Below, in pieces: positions 8,082 to 15,871 of a stretch of DNA of 40,962 nucleotides. The notes under the pieces are model-generated. The model did not search any database, had not been told where the DNA came from, and saw nothing but the letters and a program-made list of their open reading frames with translations. Position numbers and translations under genes: made by a program. How positions within the stretch are numbered: the stretch's first letter is position 1; every line of letters starts with the position of its first letter. The stretch is from positions 1 through 40,962 of the IMG/VR virus record IMGVR_UViG_3300022827_000018; one strand, given 5' to 3'. Source of the DNA: a virus.

Positions 8082-9132
8082 ACTCAGTTACCATTAGTTG
8101 ATCAGTCATTCCATTTGCGTCGATAATATCTTGTGCAATCGATTTCATACGAACACAATGTTCTTCAACCATCTGATGTTCTTTTAAGTCAGTAATTGTT
8201 TTCTTACATCCATTACATATATCAAACATTGGACAAGAGAAACAACTTTGCTTTAGATTATTAAGTTCGGCCGCAAACTTTAAAGGAAATACCTTTGCAC
8301 CCTGCATCTCTGAATCAAAATCTATACTATACTTACGATCATCACCAAATGCGCCGCATGAATAGTAGTCACCAGAAGGTTGTAGTGTACGAATACCAGA
8401 GTCACAATTTCTGTTCTGTGGGCATGTTGTATCACCTTTGGATAAGCGGCGCATCATTTGAGTTGTATTATATTCCCACTCGCTCAAACCCGCTTTCCAT
8501 ATTTTGACATATATCTCGTAAATCTTGGACAACATATAGGGCCTGCCTTCTTGACCCATTATGATGTTCTTAAACTTAACCGGAGGGCCAGAACTCAATG
8601 CATAGTTTAATTTACATACAACACCCATCTTCTTAGCGAGTTCCACATTCTTAATCGCAAGGTGTTCATTCTCCTCAGTGACAACTGCAATGAAGTCTGG
8701 GCGGTATCCGACTTTTTCTAACATCATATCACTGACGTTCCAGAAATCTTCCTCGCTGAATTCGCTAAGATCACCTTTTAACCTACCACCACCATATTGA
8801 AAAGATGTCGTGATACCCAATCTAGGGTGATTAAATAAGTCTACCCATTTATCCGGATTCTTATAGAAAGGCCATAAGTTAGAAGTGAAAGATATACTTG
8901 CACTAGAACCTATTTTATCCAAGTGTTTTATTAATTGCCAATAGTAATCTGGTTTCATCATCAGAGGGTCTCCCCCATTAACGATGATCGTAGCAGTCTC
9001 GGGGAACCTCTCTAGAAACTTGTAAATATAATCTAGGTCTAGTTCTAATGTCTTATCTTCAGTAATATGTGTACTAGAGCAAAATGTACATTTAAAATTA
9101 CATCGCTCTGTTGGTTTAATTATCAGGTCCAT
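8059..9132 (-). CDS. Radical SAM/SPASM enzyme F
   Basis: A 357-aa protein. C11-x3-C15-x2-C18 (RCNFKCTFCSS) is the radical SAM signature, and TIIVNGGDPLM at about 48-58 carries GGDP in the SAM-binding position. Cysteines 237, 243 and 259 (TTCPQNRNCDSG, YYSCGAFGD) and C297-x2-C300-x5-C306-x2-C309 with C326 form a SPASM-like domain able to bind two auxiliary Fe-S clusters. The segment LQPSGDYYSCGAFGD is the usual SPASM strand-turn. SPASM enzymes mostly modify ribosomal peptides (thioether, C-C or epimerisation chemistry). The start overlaps the end of enzyme E by 17 bases and the C-terminus overlaps the next gene by 23, placing it firmly in the operon. The substrate is not shown by the sequence. 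Confidence 0.92.
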   Translation of the reverse strand: MDLIIKPTERCNFKCTFCSSTHITEDKTLELDLDYIYKFLERFPETATIIVNGGDPLMMKPDYYWQLIKHLDKIGSSASISFTSNLWPFYKNPDKWVDLFNHPRLGITTSFQYGGGRLKGDLSEFSEEDFWNVSDMMLEKVGYRPDFIAVVTEENEHLAIKNVELAKKMGVVCKLNYALSSGPPVKFKNIIMGQEGRPYMLSKIYEIYVKIWKAGLSEWEYNTTQMMRRLSKGDTTCPQNRNCDSGIRTLQPSGDYYSCGAFGDDRKYSIDFDSEMQGAKVFPLKFAAELNNLKQSCFSCPMFDICNGCKKTITDLKEHQMVEEHCVRMKSIAQDIIDANGMTDQLMVTEYVNEHYN

Positions 9133-10180
9133 AATGTAATATATTCTCAGATTCCATTCTATTAAAATATTCTCTAAACAAGCACTCTTGTGTTCTCTCT
9201 AACTTCGCCCAATCTGCTTGAACAAAACATCTAAATCCACAACGGTCAAACCACTTGCAACTTAGACAGTCATTTCTTTCTAAATGAGCTTCTATTATAT
9301 TATCATTAGAGTTATAGTCGACTTCAGTTTCAAATACATCTTCTTCATAATCCATATACCTACAAGTAACTTCTCTACCGCTTGGTAGAATCGTTGTCTT
9401 ATTCATAGAATAGCAAGTCATACGATTATGTTCATTTTCTATCAGGTCTTTGATAGGATATATCTCAGGATAATTCTTAGAGATGTACATCATACAGTCT
9501 AACATTTCTGTCTCAGAAGGCATCATCTTTTCGGCAGATAATTCTGGAACATAATAATCAAAATATAGAGTATAGTTTTTATACAGTACATCTTTAAAGA
9601 ACTTATCTTTGTTTAACAAGATTTTTCGTATAGCGGGGCGGGTCAATACAAAACCAATTACAGTTATATATTCACCAAATATCTTAAGGTTATGTTCATA
9701 TTGTAGAGTTCTATTTAGATCAAACCCACGCCCAGCAAAGTCATATGAAGTTGATATAAACGCATTATCATTACCATAACTACGCATCTTCATTAATAAG
9801 GAAACTGCCCTATCCGACTGATTAAAGATAAGGTTAGTTACCCAATTAAAACGCACAGTTTGTGCATTAGAATTACACCAATCGGTTATTCGTTTATAGA
9901 AATCCCAATATTGCGTAAATACTTCATCGGGAACTAAATCATTAAAGATCTCACCACCCATGACATTAACTATGTGGCTTTCCATAGTAGAAGTTTTCAT
10001 GAATTCAATTACTTGATCAGATTTTTCTACGATCGTATTCATACCCTCTTCAGAGTCGTGATCTTGCCCACAAAAAGCACAACTTAAATTGCAGAACTCA
10101 AATAAGTGAAGTTCTATCTCGCTTGAGTTTGGAATCTTATCTCGAAGTACGTGTTTTAAATATTCGCTGTTGCTACTCAT
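9116..10180 (-). CDS. Radical SAM/SPASM enzyme E
   Basis: A 354-aa protein starting MSSNSEYLKHVL at 10180. An upstream in-frame ATG at 10216 would overlap the previous gene by 44 bases; a GGAAA sequence before 10180 and the 8-base overlap there favour this start. C30-x3-C34-x2-C37 (FCNLSCAFCGQD) and GGE at 75-77 (VNVMGGEIF) mark the radical SAM core. FISTSYDFAGRGFD near 141-153 parallels the S-x-D segments of its sisters. C256, C273 (VTCRYMDYE), C305-x2-C308-x5-C314-x3-C318 and C333 match a full SPASM domain with two auxiliary clusters. It is closest in style to enzymes F and G downstream. Confidence 0.92.
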   Translation of the reverse strand: MSSNSEYLKHVLRDKIPNSSEIELHLFEFCNLSCAFCGQDHDSEEGMNTIVEKSDQVIEFMKTSTMESHIVNVMGGEIFNDLVPDEVFTQYWDFYKRITDWCNSNAQTVRFNWVTNLIFNQSDRAVSLLMKMRSYGNDNAFISTSYDFAGRGFDLNRTLQYEHNLKIFGEYITVIGFVLTRPAIRKILLNKDKFFKDVLYKNYTLYFDYYVPELSAEKMMPSETEMLDCMMYISKNYPEIYPIKDLIENEHNRMTCYSMNKTTILPSGREVTCRYMDYEEDVFETEVDYNSNDNIIEAHLERNDCLSCKWFDRCGFRCFVQADWAKLERTQECLFREYFNRMESENILHYGPDN

Positions 10181-10592
10181 AAATTTCCATATAGTCGGAC
10201 ATGTCACCAATAACAAATGTATTTGGTAGTTTATGACAATACTTAGGTTCGTTTCGGGTGTGGATTATTACTAATTTAAAAACGTTAGACCACTTTTCCT
10301 CTTTCAACATAGAAGATACCAATATATCGAATACTTCTTTTATAGAAGTTAACCCTAACTCATCAGTAAGATAAAGTATATTGTTATCTATTAACCTAAA
10401 CTCCATAGAGATAGGATAGTAGAGATGATCACCATGTTTGTAAAATACTATGGTCGATATATCAAACAATGCCTGCTTGAATTTAGAATATTCTACTTTA
10501 GCAATTCCATCTTCTTGCACAGATGTAATCGTACAAGACAATATTTCTGTTCCGGGATTTCGTATGAGGTGATCACTTTTACCTTGTATCAT
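10173..10592 (-). CDS. Unknown island protein, 139 aa
   Basis: A 139-aa protein (MIQGKSDHLIRNPGTEIL...) with an N-terminal beta-rich half (ILSCTITSVQEDGIAKVEYSK) and a mixed C-terminal half ending FVIGDMSDYMEIYE. No motif, signal peptide or membrane segment is visible. It overlaps the 249-aa gene upstream by 4 bases (ATGA) and radical SAM gene E downstream by 8, so it is embedded in the island transcript. Small proteins tightly coupled to radical SAM genes are often leader-binding or chaperone partners, but there is no RRE-type sequence pattern I can point to here. Confidence 0.75.
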   Translation of the reverse strand: MIQGKSDHLIRNPGTEILSCTITSVQEDGIAKVEYSKFKQALFDISTIVFYKHGDHLYYPISMEFRLIDNNILYLTDELGLTSIKEVFDILVSSMLKEEKWSNVFKLVIIHTRNEPKYCHKLPNTFVIGDMSDYMEIYE

Positions 10593-11338
10593 AAGCAGTC
10601 TACCTCAGAAAGTAAAATATCCTTTGCCCAGCGGATTGGTAACTTAGATGAAACGTCTCGATTAGATGATATCAAAACAGAATTGGGTTCTGCTGTAATA
10701 ACTGTCTGTAATGACGCGTCTGTCATATGCAAAGTGCCAATATCAGATTCATCAAAACTTAAAGATGCTACAACGTTAGAATATAAGAACAGTTTGGATA
10801 TTTCATCTGAAGTGTATATTGATTCTATATACGACTTACAAAATTCGTAAGAACATTGTAACTCCATAACGCTTGTTTCTAATAGGTCATCGTACCCTAA
10901 TAATAATGCATCCTTGGTGAACCTAATCAACGACCCCATAAAAAAATAAGTGGTGTCTTGTTGCAGCGCGGTAACTAAACTGTCTATCTGCATCAGACAT
11001 ATATCATAATACTGCGCTTGGGTCATCCAATTGCGATACTTCTTATCCAATAATTCATAAACTGCGTAATCTGATCTAGATTTATTTCTATCATCTAACG
11101 AGTTGTGCTTACGGTTTGTATATGATGTCCATTCTGTACGAGTATATTTTTCTTCTATAGATATTTGAGACAAGAATATACGAACCAGCCCATTCATGCT
11201 GAGTTGTCCTTGCTCATAGTTCCTAGTGCCAAGTGTGAACCTATAGAACCCAGGAAATAGGTCTCCTGAAGAAAGAATCGTTTTTACAAATTCTTCTTCA
11301 GTTAATTCTGTGCCTAATTTTAGTAAATCAACTGCCAT
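10589..11338 (-). CDS. Unknown island protein, 249 aa
   Basis: A 249-aa mostly helical-looking protein starting MAVDLLKLGTELTEEEF. It contains SRSDYAVYELLDKKYRNWM and MELQCSYEFCKSYIESIY segments and ends LLSEVDCL. No catalytic motif is recognisable, and no signal peptide or membrane helix is seen. It overlaps radical SAM gene D by 11 bases and the 139-aa gene by 4, so it is translated together with them. It probably serves the same pathway, for example as a scaffold or substrate carrier; that is based on context only. Confidence 0.78.
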   Translation of the reverse strand: MAVDLLKLGTELTEEEFVKTILSSGDLFPGFYRFTLGTRNYEQGQLSMNGLVRIFLSQISIEEKYTRTEWTSYTNRKHNSLDDRNKSRSDYAVYELLDKKYRNWMTQAQYYDICLMQIDSLVTALQQDTTYFFMGSLIRFTKDALLLGYDDLLETSVMELQCSYEFCKSYIESIYTSDEISKLFLYSNVVASLSFDESDIGTLHMTDASLQTVITAEPNSVLISSNRDVSSKLPIRWAKDILLSEVDCL

Positions 11339-12431
11339 ATGGGAGAGTCCCCATAGCGTTTACAACGTGCATCGCGTCTTTTGCAACCAAACAGTCTTTA
11401 ATACCATGTATGTCCATAAGATGTAGAATGCCTCTATCAACACAAGACCCTAATAATGGACAATCACCACATTCGGTTTTATCGCCGACGTTCATATATT
11501 GATCAAGTTGAATTTTTTCTTCATACTGTTCAAACTCTTTTGCATCATATTCTACAATCGGCATTTTCAATTCTGGTATGAATGATACATAACGCTCATA
11601 CAGTAGGGGAGAATAATAAAACTCACCATTCTTCCAGTTATATTGTTTTTCAATTAAGGAGTCATTCAATCTACCAAAGGAGAATCGTAGGTACTCACCC
11701 TTTTCTTCAGAAACAATCGATCCGTTAAAAATGCGTTTGATACGCTCTGCCGCTTCTTTAAATTCTTCAGATTGCAGACCTTCATCTTTTCTACCCAAAG
11801 AGAAGTTAAAATCGATAGTTGTTTCAAACAAATGTTCGACTTTCTTATGCATGTAATCATAATCTTTAAGCATTTCTGCTAATTTAGTATCGTCGTAATT
11901 AAATACGTTCATGATACCAAACCTACGAACAGGCGTTGGCCAGTCTAACATTTTGATAAACTGCTCTTGATGTTTCTGTAATACACTAAGGTACTTTGCG
12001 TTATCGATCTTCTCAGGTTCGATAATAATATTAACCTCTAACTCCATTTCAGAATAGTCATCTTTTAGTATTGAAGCAACTAGTTCCGCCTTACCTAAGT
12101 CTAAGTAAGTGGTCTGAAATGATATTCTCTTAAACTTATTGAGGATTTTCTTAACCCTGTTGTCTGTCAATACCGAGTATGTGTTATTTGCAGATAGAAA
12201 ATCTGTCGGTGCAATGAATGCTATGAAAGGTTTGTATGAATTTTCTTCACTAAAAGAATTCATGATCTTCTCCAATTGATCAAATGTATGATCATTCATT
12301 GGTTCAGAACCTTCTTTATTAACGTGACAACCTTTACACTTAAATTGACATCCGTTTAGAAGTTCAAAATTTAAGTTGAAATAGAATCCATCGGATTGGT
12401 TCAAGTTACCTGATGCTAGATACGCGTCCAT
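11328..12431 (-). CDS. Radical SAM enzyme D, PTD-type (no GGE)
   Basis: A 367-aa protein. C28-x3-C32-x2-C35 (GCQFKCKGCHV) is a canonical radical SAM cluster motif. The usual GGE/P position after beta-strand 2 is instead FIAFIAPTDFLSANN (PTD at 75-77), the same replacement seen in enzyme B (LLPTDIF), so D and B form a subfamily of their own. The C-terminus has only C321-x2-C324-x5-C330 and C347, suggesting a single auxiliary cluster or a structural metal. It lies between the unknown 243-aa gene (6 bases upstream) and the 249-aa gene (11-base overlap). The chemistry cannot be predicted; the altered SAM-binding loop is unusual. Confidence 0.88.
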   Translation of the reverse strand: MDAYLASGNLNQSDGFYFNLNFELLNGCQFKCKGCHVNKEGSEPMNDHTFDQLEKIMNSFSEENSYKPFIAFIAPTDFLSANNTYSVLTDNRVKKILNKFKRISFQTTYLDLGKAELVASILKDDYSEMELEVNIIIEPEKIDNAKYLSVLQKHQEQFIKMLDWPTPVRRFGIMNVFNYDDTKLAEMLKDYDYMHKKVEHLFETTIDFNFSLGRKDEGLQSEEFKEAAERIKRIFNGSIVSEEKGEYLRFSFGRLNDSLIEKQYNWKNGEFYYSPLLYERYVSFIPELKMPIVEYDAKEFEQYEEKIQLDQYMNVGDKTECGDCPLLGSCVDRGILHLMDIHGIKDCLVAKDAMHVVNAMGTLPYGS

Positions 12432-12437
12432 TAAGAG

Positions 12438-13169
12438 TTACCCCTTGACTGAATTTAGTAGTTCATTAATGTCTAGAGGAATTTTCCCATCAAACATTAG
12501 TTGAATAATTGTTGGAAATGTGTTTTCTTCAACGTTATAGTAATGGAACAACGAGTGACCCTTAAACATATGACCATCAAACTGATGTTCAAAGAAAGAA
12601 ACTTTAGACTCTTGGTCTGAATTGAAATACAACCCTAAGAAGTTGGGAATCTTAAACATGTTAACGACATTAAGACCAACATAGTTGGGATCTGAAATAG
12701 GTTCAAACTGTTCTTTTAATTTCAACTCTTTATTAATATCTTCAAAACAATACAACAAATACAGCATAGTAGAATCGATAAAATGTGTCCACCTATCAAC
12801 CATTTCTTTCCGAGTATTAATATATTCTTCCACTAATTCTTCTGAGAGATATGCATTCTTCATAATAGATGCGGTATCTAACCCCTTTGCCTTCAATAAA
12901 ATATGAGCGACAATTGTATTTAGAAAATGAATATCAGAAATTGCTTTAATTTCCATATAAGAGTCTATCAAAGAAAATATTTTCTCTTTGTCGAATCCCT
13001 TAGCGATGTACACATCTGATGGGACATCTAGATTAGAAAGATATGTCAAGAACACTTTACCAGCAAGTTTACTATTTTCATAATCAACTTCAAAGAAAAT
13101 AGTTTTATCTTGGAAATATTCTTTAATACTATCGATAGAAATGGGAACAATGGTTTTACGGATGTTCAT
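12438..13169 (-). CDS. Unknown island protein, 243 aa
   Basis: A 243-aa soluble protein (MNIRKTIVPISIDSIKEYF...) with a helical middle (KNAYLSEELVEEYINTRKEMVDRW) and an aromatic, His-rich stretch FFEHQFDGHMFKGHSLFHYYNVEE around 196-219 that could bind metal or form a beta-hairpin. No known family recognised. It overlaps radical SAM gene C by 14 bases and ends 6 bases before radical SAM gene D, so it is bracketed by a C/D enzyme pair and likely works with them. Confidence 0.78.
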   Translation of the reverse strand: MNIRKTIVPISIDSIKEYFQDKTIFFEVDYENSKLAGKVFLTYLSNLDVPSDVYIAKGFDKEKIFSLIDSYMEIKAISDIHFLNTIVAHILLKAKGLDTASIMKNAYLSEELVEEYINTRKEMVDRWTHFIDSTMLYLLYCFEDINKELKLKEQFEPISDPNYVGLNVVNMFKIPNFLGLYFNSDQESKVSFFEHQFDGHMFKGHSLFHYYNVEENTFPTIIQLMFDGKIPLDINELLNSVKG

Positions 13170-14286
13170 TATAATTTTCTCTCAATTCAGTTAGGTTCGG
13201 TTTTGCTTTATTCAAGTATATTGGTATGAACACATCTAGTTCATTTCGTATTCTACTTATAACAGATTTCGAAAGAGGGCACTCGTCAGTATCATCGAAT
13301 AAACTCGCATCACAGTTGCCTCCACAGATATCATAGTGTTCACATTCAAAGCACATTGTATGGTGCTCCATCTCAGCAAGTTTCTTTATAATAATCTCTA
13401 GAGACTTTTCTTCAAATTTCGCCCAGTCATTACGCATTTCATGTACTGTTGAAAATGGTTCAATGTAAGTTTTATCTGGACATAATCCAACCGTTCCATT
13501 TGGATTCATCGTGAATGTTCGCTTATCACAGCAATTACATTTACACTCAAATAAGTTACCCGACATTAGGGTTTTAGTGAATAAGTCGATTTGAGGTAAA
13601 CACCAACTAGTTTCATTAGTAGTGTAGTAATCAACAAGTTTGTTTAACCATGCAGCCCACTTTTTATTATTGGGTCTTAAGTTACTTGTCTTTGCATCAA
13701 AAGTTGTTAGGAGTTCAAAGTCAATAGAATCTACTCCGGGAAACTTTTCTACAATTTCAATTGGATCGTAATTTAATAAGTTCTTCTGTGCAGTAATAGC
13801 AATGTGGACATTAACTCCGGCGTCGATTAATTTATGCAAGTTTTTAAAAAACAAGTCCTCTTGTTGAGTTTTCTTGTTAATTGCAATTGATCCAAACCTA
13901 ATATCTGCGTCCCAACTTACGCCGATAGTATTTCTATACTCGGTTTTTATAAAATCTATAAACCTATCATCAACTTTATATACTAGGTTAGTCTGTGGAA
14001 CAATATCGATTTTTGCATAGCCAAAGTATTTCCTTATCAAGTCGTTCACAGACTTCAAATATGAAAGAGGGGCTAGGAAAGTTTCTCCGCCGTGGATATA
14101 GAATGTAACCTTCTCTGGGTTAACATTGTCTTTTATTGAAGACAGATAATCTTCGATTAAATGTAACTCAGTAAGCGCAATTTTGTCCTTGTTACCTAAT
14201 GTAAAACAATGATCACAGTTTAGGTTACATCCCTGAACAACTCTAATATATACTACATTAAATTCACTTGAAAATATACTACTCAT
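13156..14286 (-). CDS. Radical SAM/SPASM enzyme C
   Basis: A 376-aa anaerobic-sulfatase-maturase-like enzyme. C20-x3-C24-x2-C27 (GCNLNCDHCFT) is the radical SAM motif, followed by TFYIHGGETFLAP (GGE 66-68) and GVSWDADIRF at about 122-131. The C-terminal SPASM region has C248, C250, C252, C253, C269 (NPNGTVGLCPD), C312-x2-C315-x5-C321-x3-C325 and C336. The HGGExFLAP and G(T/V)SWDxxIRF wording is nearly the same as in enzyme A, so A and C are clear paralogues. The gene starts 17 bases after the 345-aa gene and overlaps the 243-aa gene by 14. Enzymes of this type usually modify Cys, Ser or Thr side chains of peptides; all three residues fill the repeat of the 172-aa protein. Confidence 0.93.
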   Translation of the reverse strand: MSSIFSSEFNVVYIRVVQGCNLNCDHCFTLGNKDKIALTELHLIEDYLSSIKDNVNPEKVTFYIHGGETFLAPLSYLKSVNDLIRKYFGYAKIDIVPQTNLVYKVDDRFIDFIKTEYRNTIGVSWDADIRFGSIAINKKTQQEDLFFKNLHKLIDAGVNVHIAITAQKNLLNYDPIEIVEKFPGVDSIDFELLTTFDAKTSNLRPNNKKWAAWLNKLVDYYTTNETSWCLPQIDLFTKTLMSGNLFECKCNCCDKRTFTMNPNGTVGLCPDKTYIEPFSTVHEMRNDWAKFEEKSLEIIIKKLAEMEHHTMCFECEHYDICGGNCDASLFDDTDECPLSKSVISRIRNELDVFIPIYLNKAKPNLTELRENYNEHP

Positions 14287-14303
14287 AACAAATTCATTTT
14301 CAG

Positions 14304-15341
14304 TTATTTCCTTAGAATAAATTTAGACAAGTCCTTTGTCGAACCTTTTCTATGCCTATCATAACAGTATGTAGCAAAAACTTGATTACACTTATCCATA
14401 AAGCGCGTTCTAGTATACGAGCATCCATAGTTTCTAGCAATGTCTCGTAGCAACAGACCAGGATAATCATCATGATTGATCATATAATTAACCTCGCTCA
14501 TATCATCATACTCATGACCCCAAACTTCTGCTAACTTTACCCAACATGGATCAAAGGTAGTATATGGGTAAGTTGCGCGAATATACTCAGTACCTTCTTT
14601 AAATCTAGGGTCAACTGTCCAACTAAGGAATTTACTTTTCTTGAGGCCTCCTTCAACGCCGCCCAATGGGGTTTTAATAGTAGGGTCTAGTTTTTCAGCA
14701 TCGATATTACCTGACAATATCTCATACTTCAAGTGCTCAAGTTCGTCTACCCAATTATCCCAAGTTAAGAATTCAATCTTTTTAAATAACTCAGTCTTAT
14801 ATTTAGAACGGTTGTTCGCCATGTAATCTGCAAGCAAATATTCAAAACTAACAGTACTCTTATCAATTGCAAGTAATGTTACACTGTCTTCAACATTATT
14901 AAATAGTTGAGATATCTCATACTCATTTTTAAACTCTGCTTGTTCTAGTAAGTTCTTATTCCGGTAAGATTCCATATAAGAATATAACCGTACAGTCTCG
15001 ACCCAACTCGTATGAAGTTTAAATACAGATGCTGCGTCGATAGAATCGCTAAAAATATGCTTCCAATATTGAACTTGCAATTGGGTCATAATGTCCGGAG
15101 AAACAAATACAACTAATTTAGAATTCCCCTGATATCCATATAGATACGCCCAAAATGATTCTACTGAACTTTCAAACTTTTCATCTAACATAGATTCAAA
15201 ACTTCTATATTGGCCAAGTACTTCGTTTGAAGAAACCTGCATTGGATACTCGTTCAATCTAGAAGATGCGGTTATAAAGTCGCCCTTGTGTTCGAACTTA
15301 TAATCATATTCCAAATAAACTTTTTTAAATATGTGAAACAT
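14304..15341 (-). CDS. Unknown island protein immediately after the Cys-repeat gene
   Basis: A 345-aa protein (MFHIFKKVYLEYDYKFE...) I do not recognise. The first part has alternating strands and helices (KLVVFVSPDIMTQLQVQYWKH near 96-115). The middle contains LGGVEGGLKKSKFL, and the C-terminal third is aromatic and Cys-containing (FDPCWVKLAEVWGHEYDDM, ARNYGCSYTRTRFMDKC, TYCYDRHRKG). No membrane segments or signal peptide are seen. It starts 3 bases after the stop of the Cys-His repeat gene, with GAAGAAG from that gene's RGRR codons serving as its ribosome binding site, so the two are tightly coupled. It is a candidate for a partner, carrier or acceptor of the Cys-His repeat protein. The role is inferred. 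Confidence 0.8.
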   Translation of the reverse strand: MFHIFKKVYLEYDYKFEHKGDFITASSRLNEYPMQVSSNEVLGQYRSFESMLDEKFESSVESFWAYLYGYQGNSKLVVFVSPDIMTQLQVQYWKHIFSDSIDAASVFKLHTSWVETVRLYSYMESYRNKNLLEQAEFKNEYEISQLFNNVEDSVTLLAIDKSTVSFEYLLADYMANNRSKYKTELFKKIEFLTWDNWVDELEHLKYEILSGNIDAEKLDPTIKTPLGGVEGGLKKSKFLSWTVDPRFKEGTEYIRATYPYTTFDPCWVKLAEVWGHEYDDMSEVNYMINHDDYPGLLLRDIARNYGCSYTRTRFMDKCNQVFATYCYDRHRKGSTKDLSKFILRK

Positions 15342-15344
15342 ATA

Positions 15345-15863
15345 TTATCTTCTTCCTCTTGAACCGTGACATGAACTATGACATGAACTATGACATACTC
15401 TTAAATCTATTACGGGCGCATTATACTGGGCATCGTCGAATACTGTTCTGACCGATGACATAAAAGCATCCATTCCACTACTAGTAATTATTCCATCTAC
15501 TTTAGCACCGCTAACATAACTAATCAGATGACCATTATTAACTATATATGCATCATTTAGTCTACACACGTCAGTTCTATCTTCAGAAGTTCCTCCTGCA
15601 TCAAGTATCAATCCAGATCTTGCTCTGCGGAATGACGTAGTTAGTAACGCATATGCCTTGACTTGTGCCATAATAGTAGATGCTGTGATCAACGATTCAG
15701 ACAAAACACTAGCAGGCATCGTTGTGACATCCCTTGGGCCTAATGCAGCAACATTAATATTAGTGGGCCTGTTAGCATCCCAGAATACAGCAGTATTATA
15801 CGCTGGAGTTTTTACCAAAGTCCAGTATTTATCTGCAACAGATTGTTTAGTTATATTTCCCAT
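15345..15863 (-). CDS. Putative radical-SAM-modified precursor with C-terminal Cys-His-x-Ser repeat
   Basis: A 172-aa protein with a strong ribosome binding site (AGGA, 7 bases before the ATG). Residues 1-156 form an ordinary-looking folded region (FWDANRPTNINVAALGPRDV, SLITASTIMAQVKAYALL, VCRLNDAYIVNNG). The last 16 residues are CHSSCHSSCHGSRGRR, that is C157-H-S-S, C161-H-S-S, C165-H-G-S, then RGRR. Only one other Cys exists (C100). Short Cys/Ser/His repeats at the C-terminus of a protein encoded between radical SAM genes are typical of RiPP precursors, and HxS repeats recall the HxsA/HxsB/HxsC systems, though the leader is unlike any I know. It could instead be a virion protein whose tail is modified, or a metal-binding tail. 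The reading as substrate is inference. Confidence 0.8.
   Translation of the reverse strand: MGNITKQSVADKYWTLVKTPAYNTAVFWDANRPTNINVAALGPRDVTTMPASVLSESLITASTIMAQVKAYALLTTSFRRARSGLILDAGGTSEDRTDVCRLNDAYIVNNGHLISYVSGAKVDGIITSSGMDAFMSSVRTVFDDAQYNAPVIDLRVCHSSCHSSCHGSRGRR
15360..15395 (-). repeat. Three 12-bp tandem repeats encoding Cys-His-x-Ser
   Basis: Minus-strand units TGTCATAGTTCA, TGTCATAGTTCA and TGTCACGGTTCA lie head to tail at the 3' end of the 172-aa gene. Two are identical and the third differs by two bases (Ser to Gly and a silent His change). The identical copies suggest recent duplication, so repeat number may vary between relatives. Confidence 0.95.
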
Positions 15864-15871
15864 AATTTATC

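Noticed and set aside
10181-10216. Upstream ATG at 10216 for radical SAM enzyme E
   Set aside because: It would overlap the previous gene by 44 bases and adds residues unlike the N-termini of the sister enzymes; 10180 has a better ribosome binding site.
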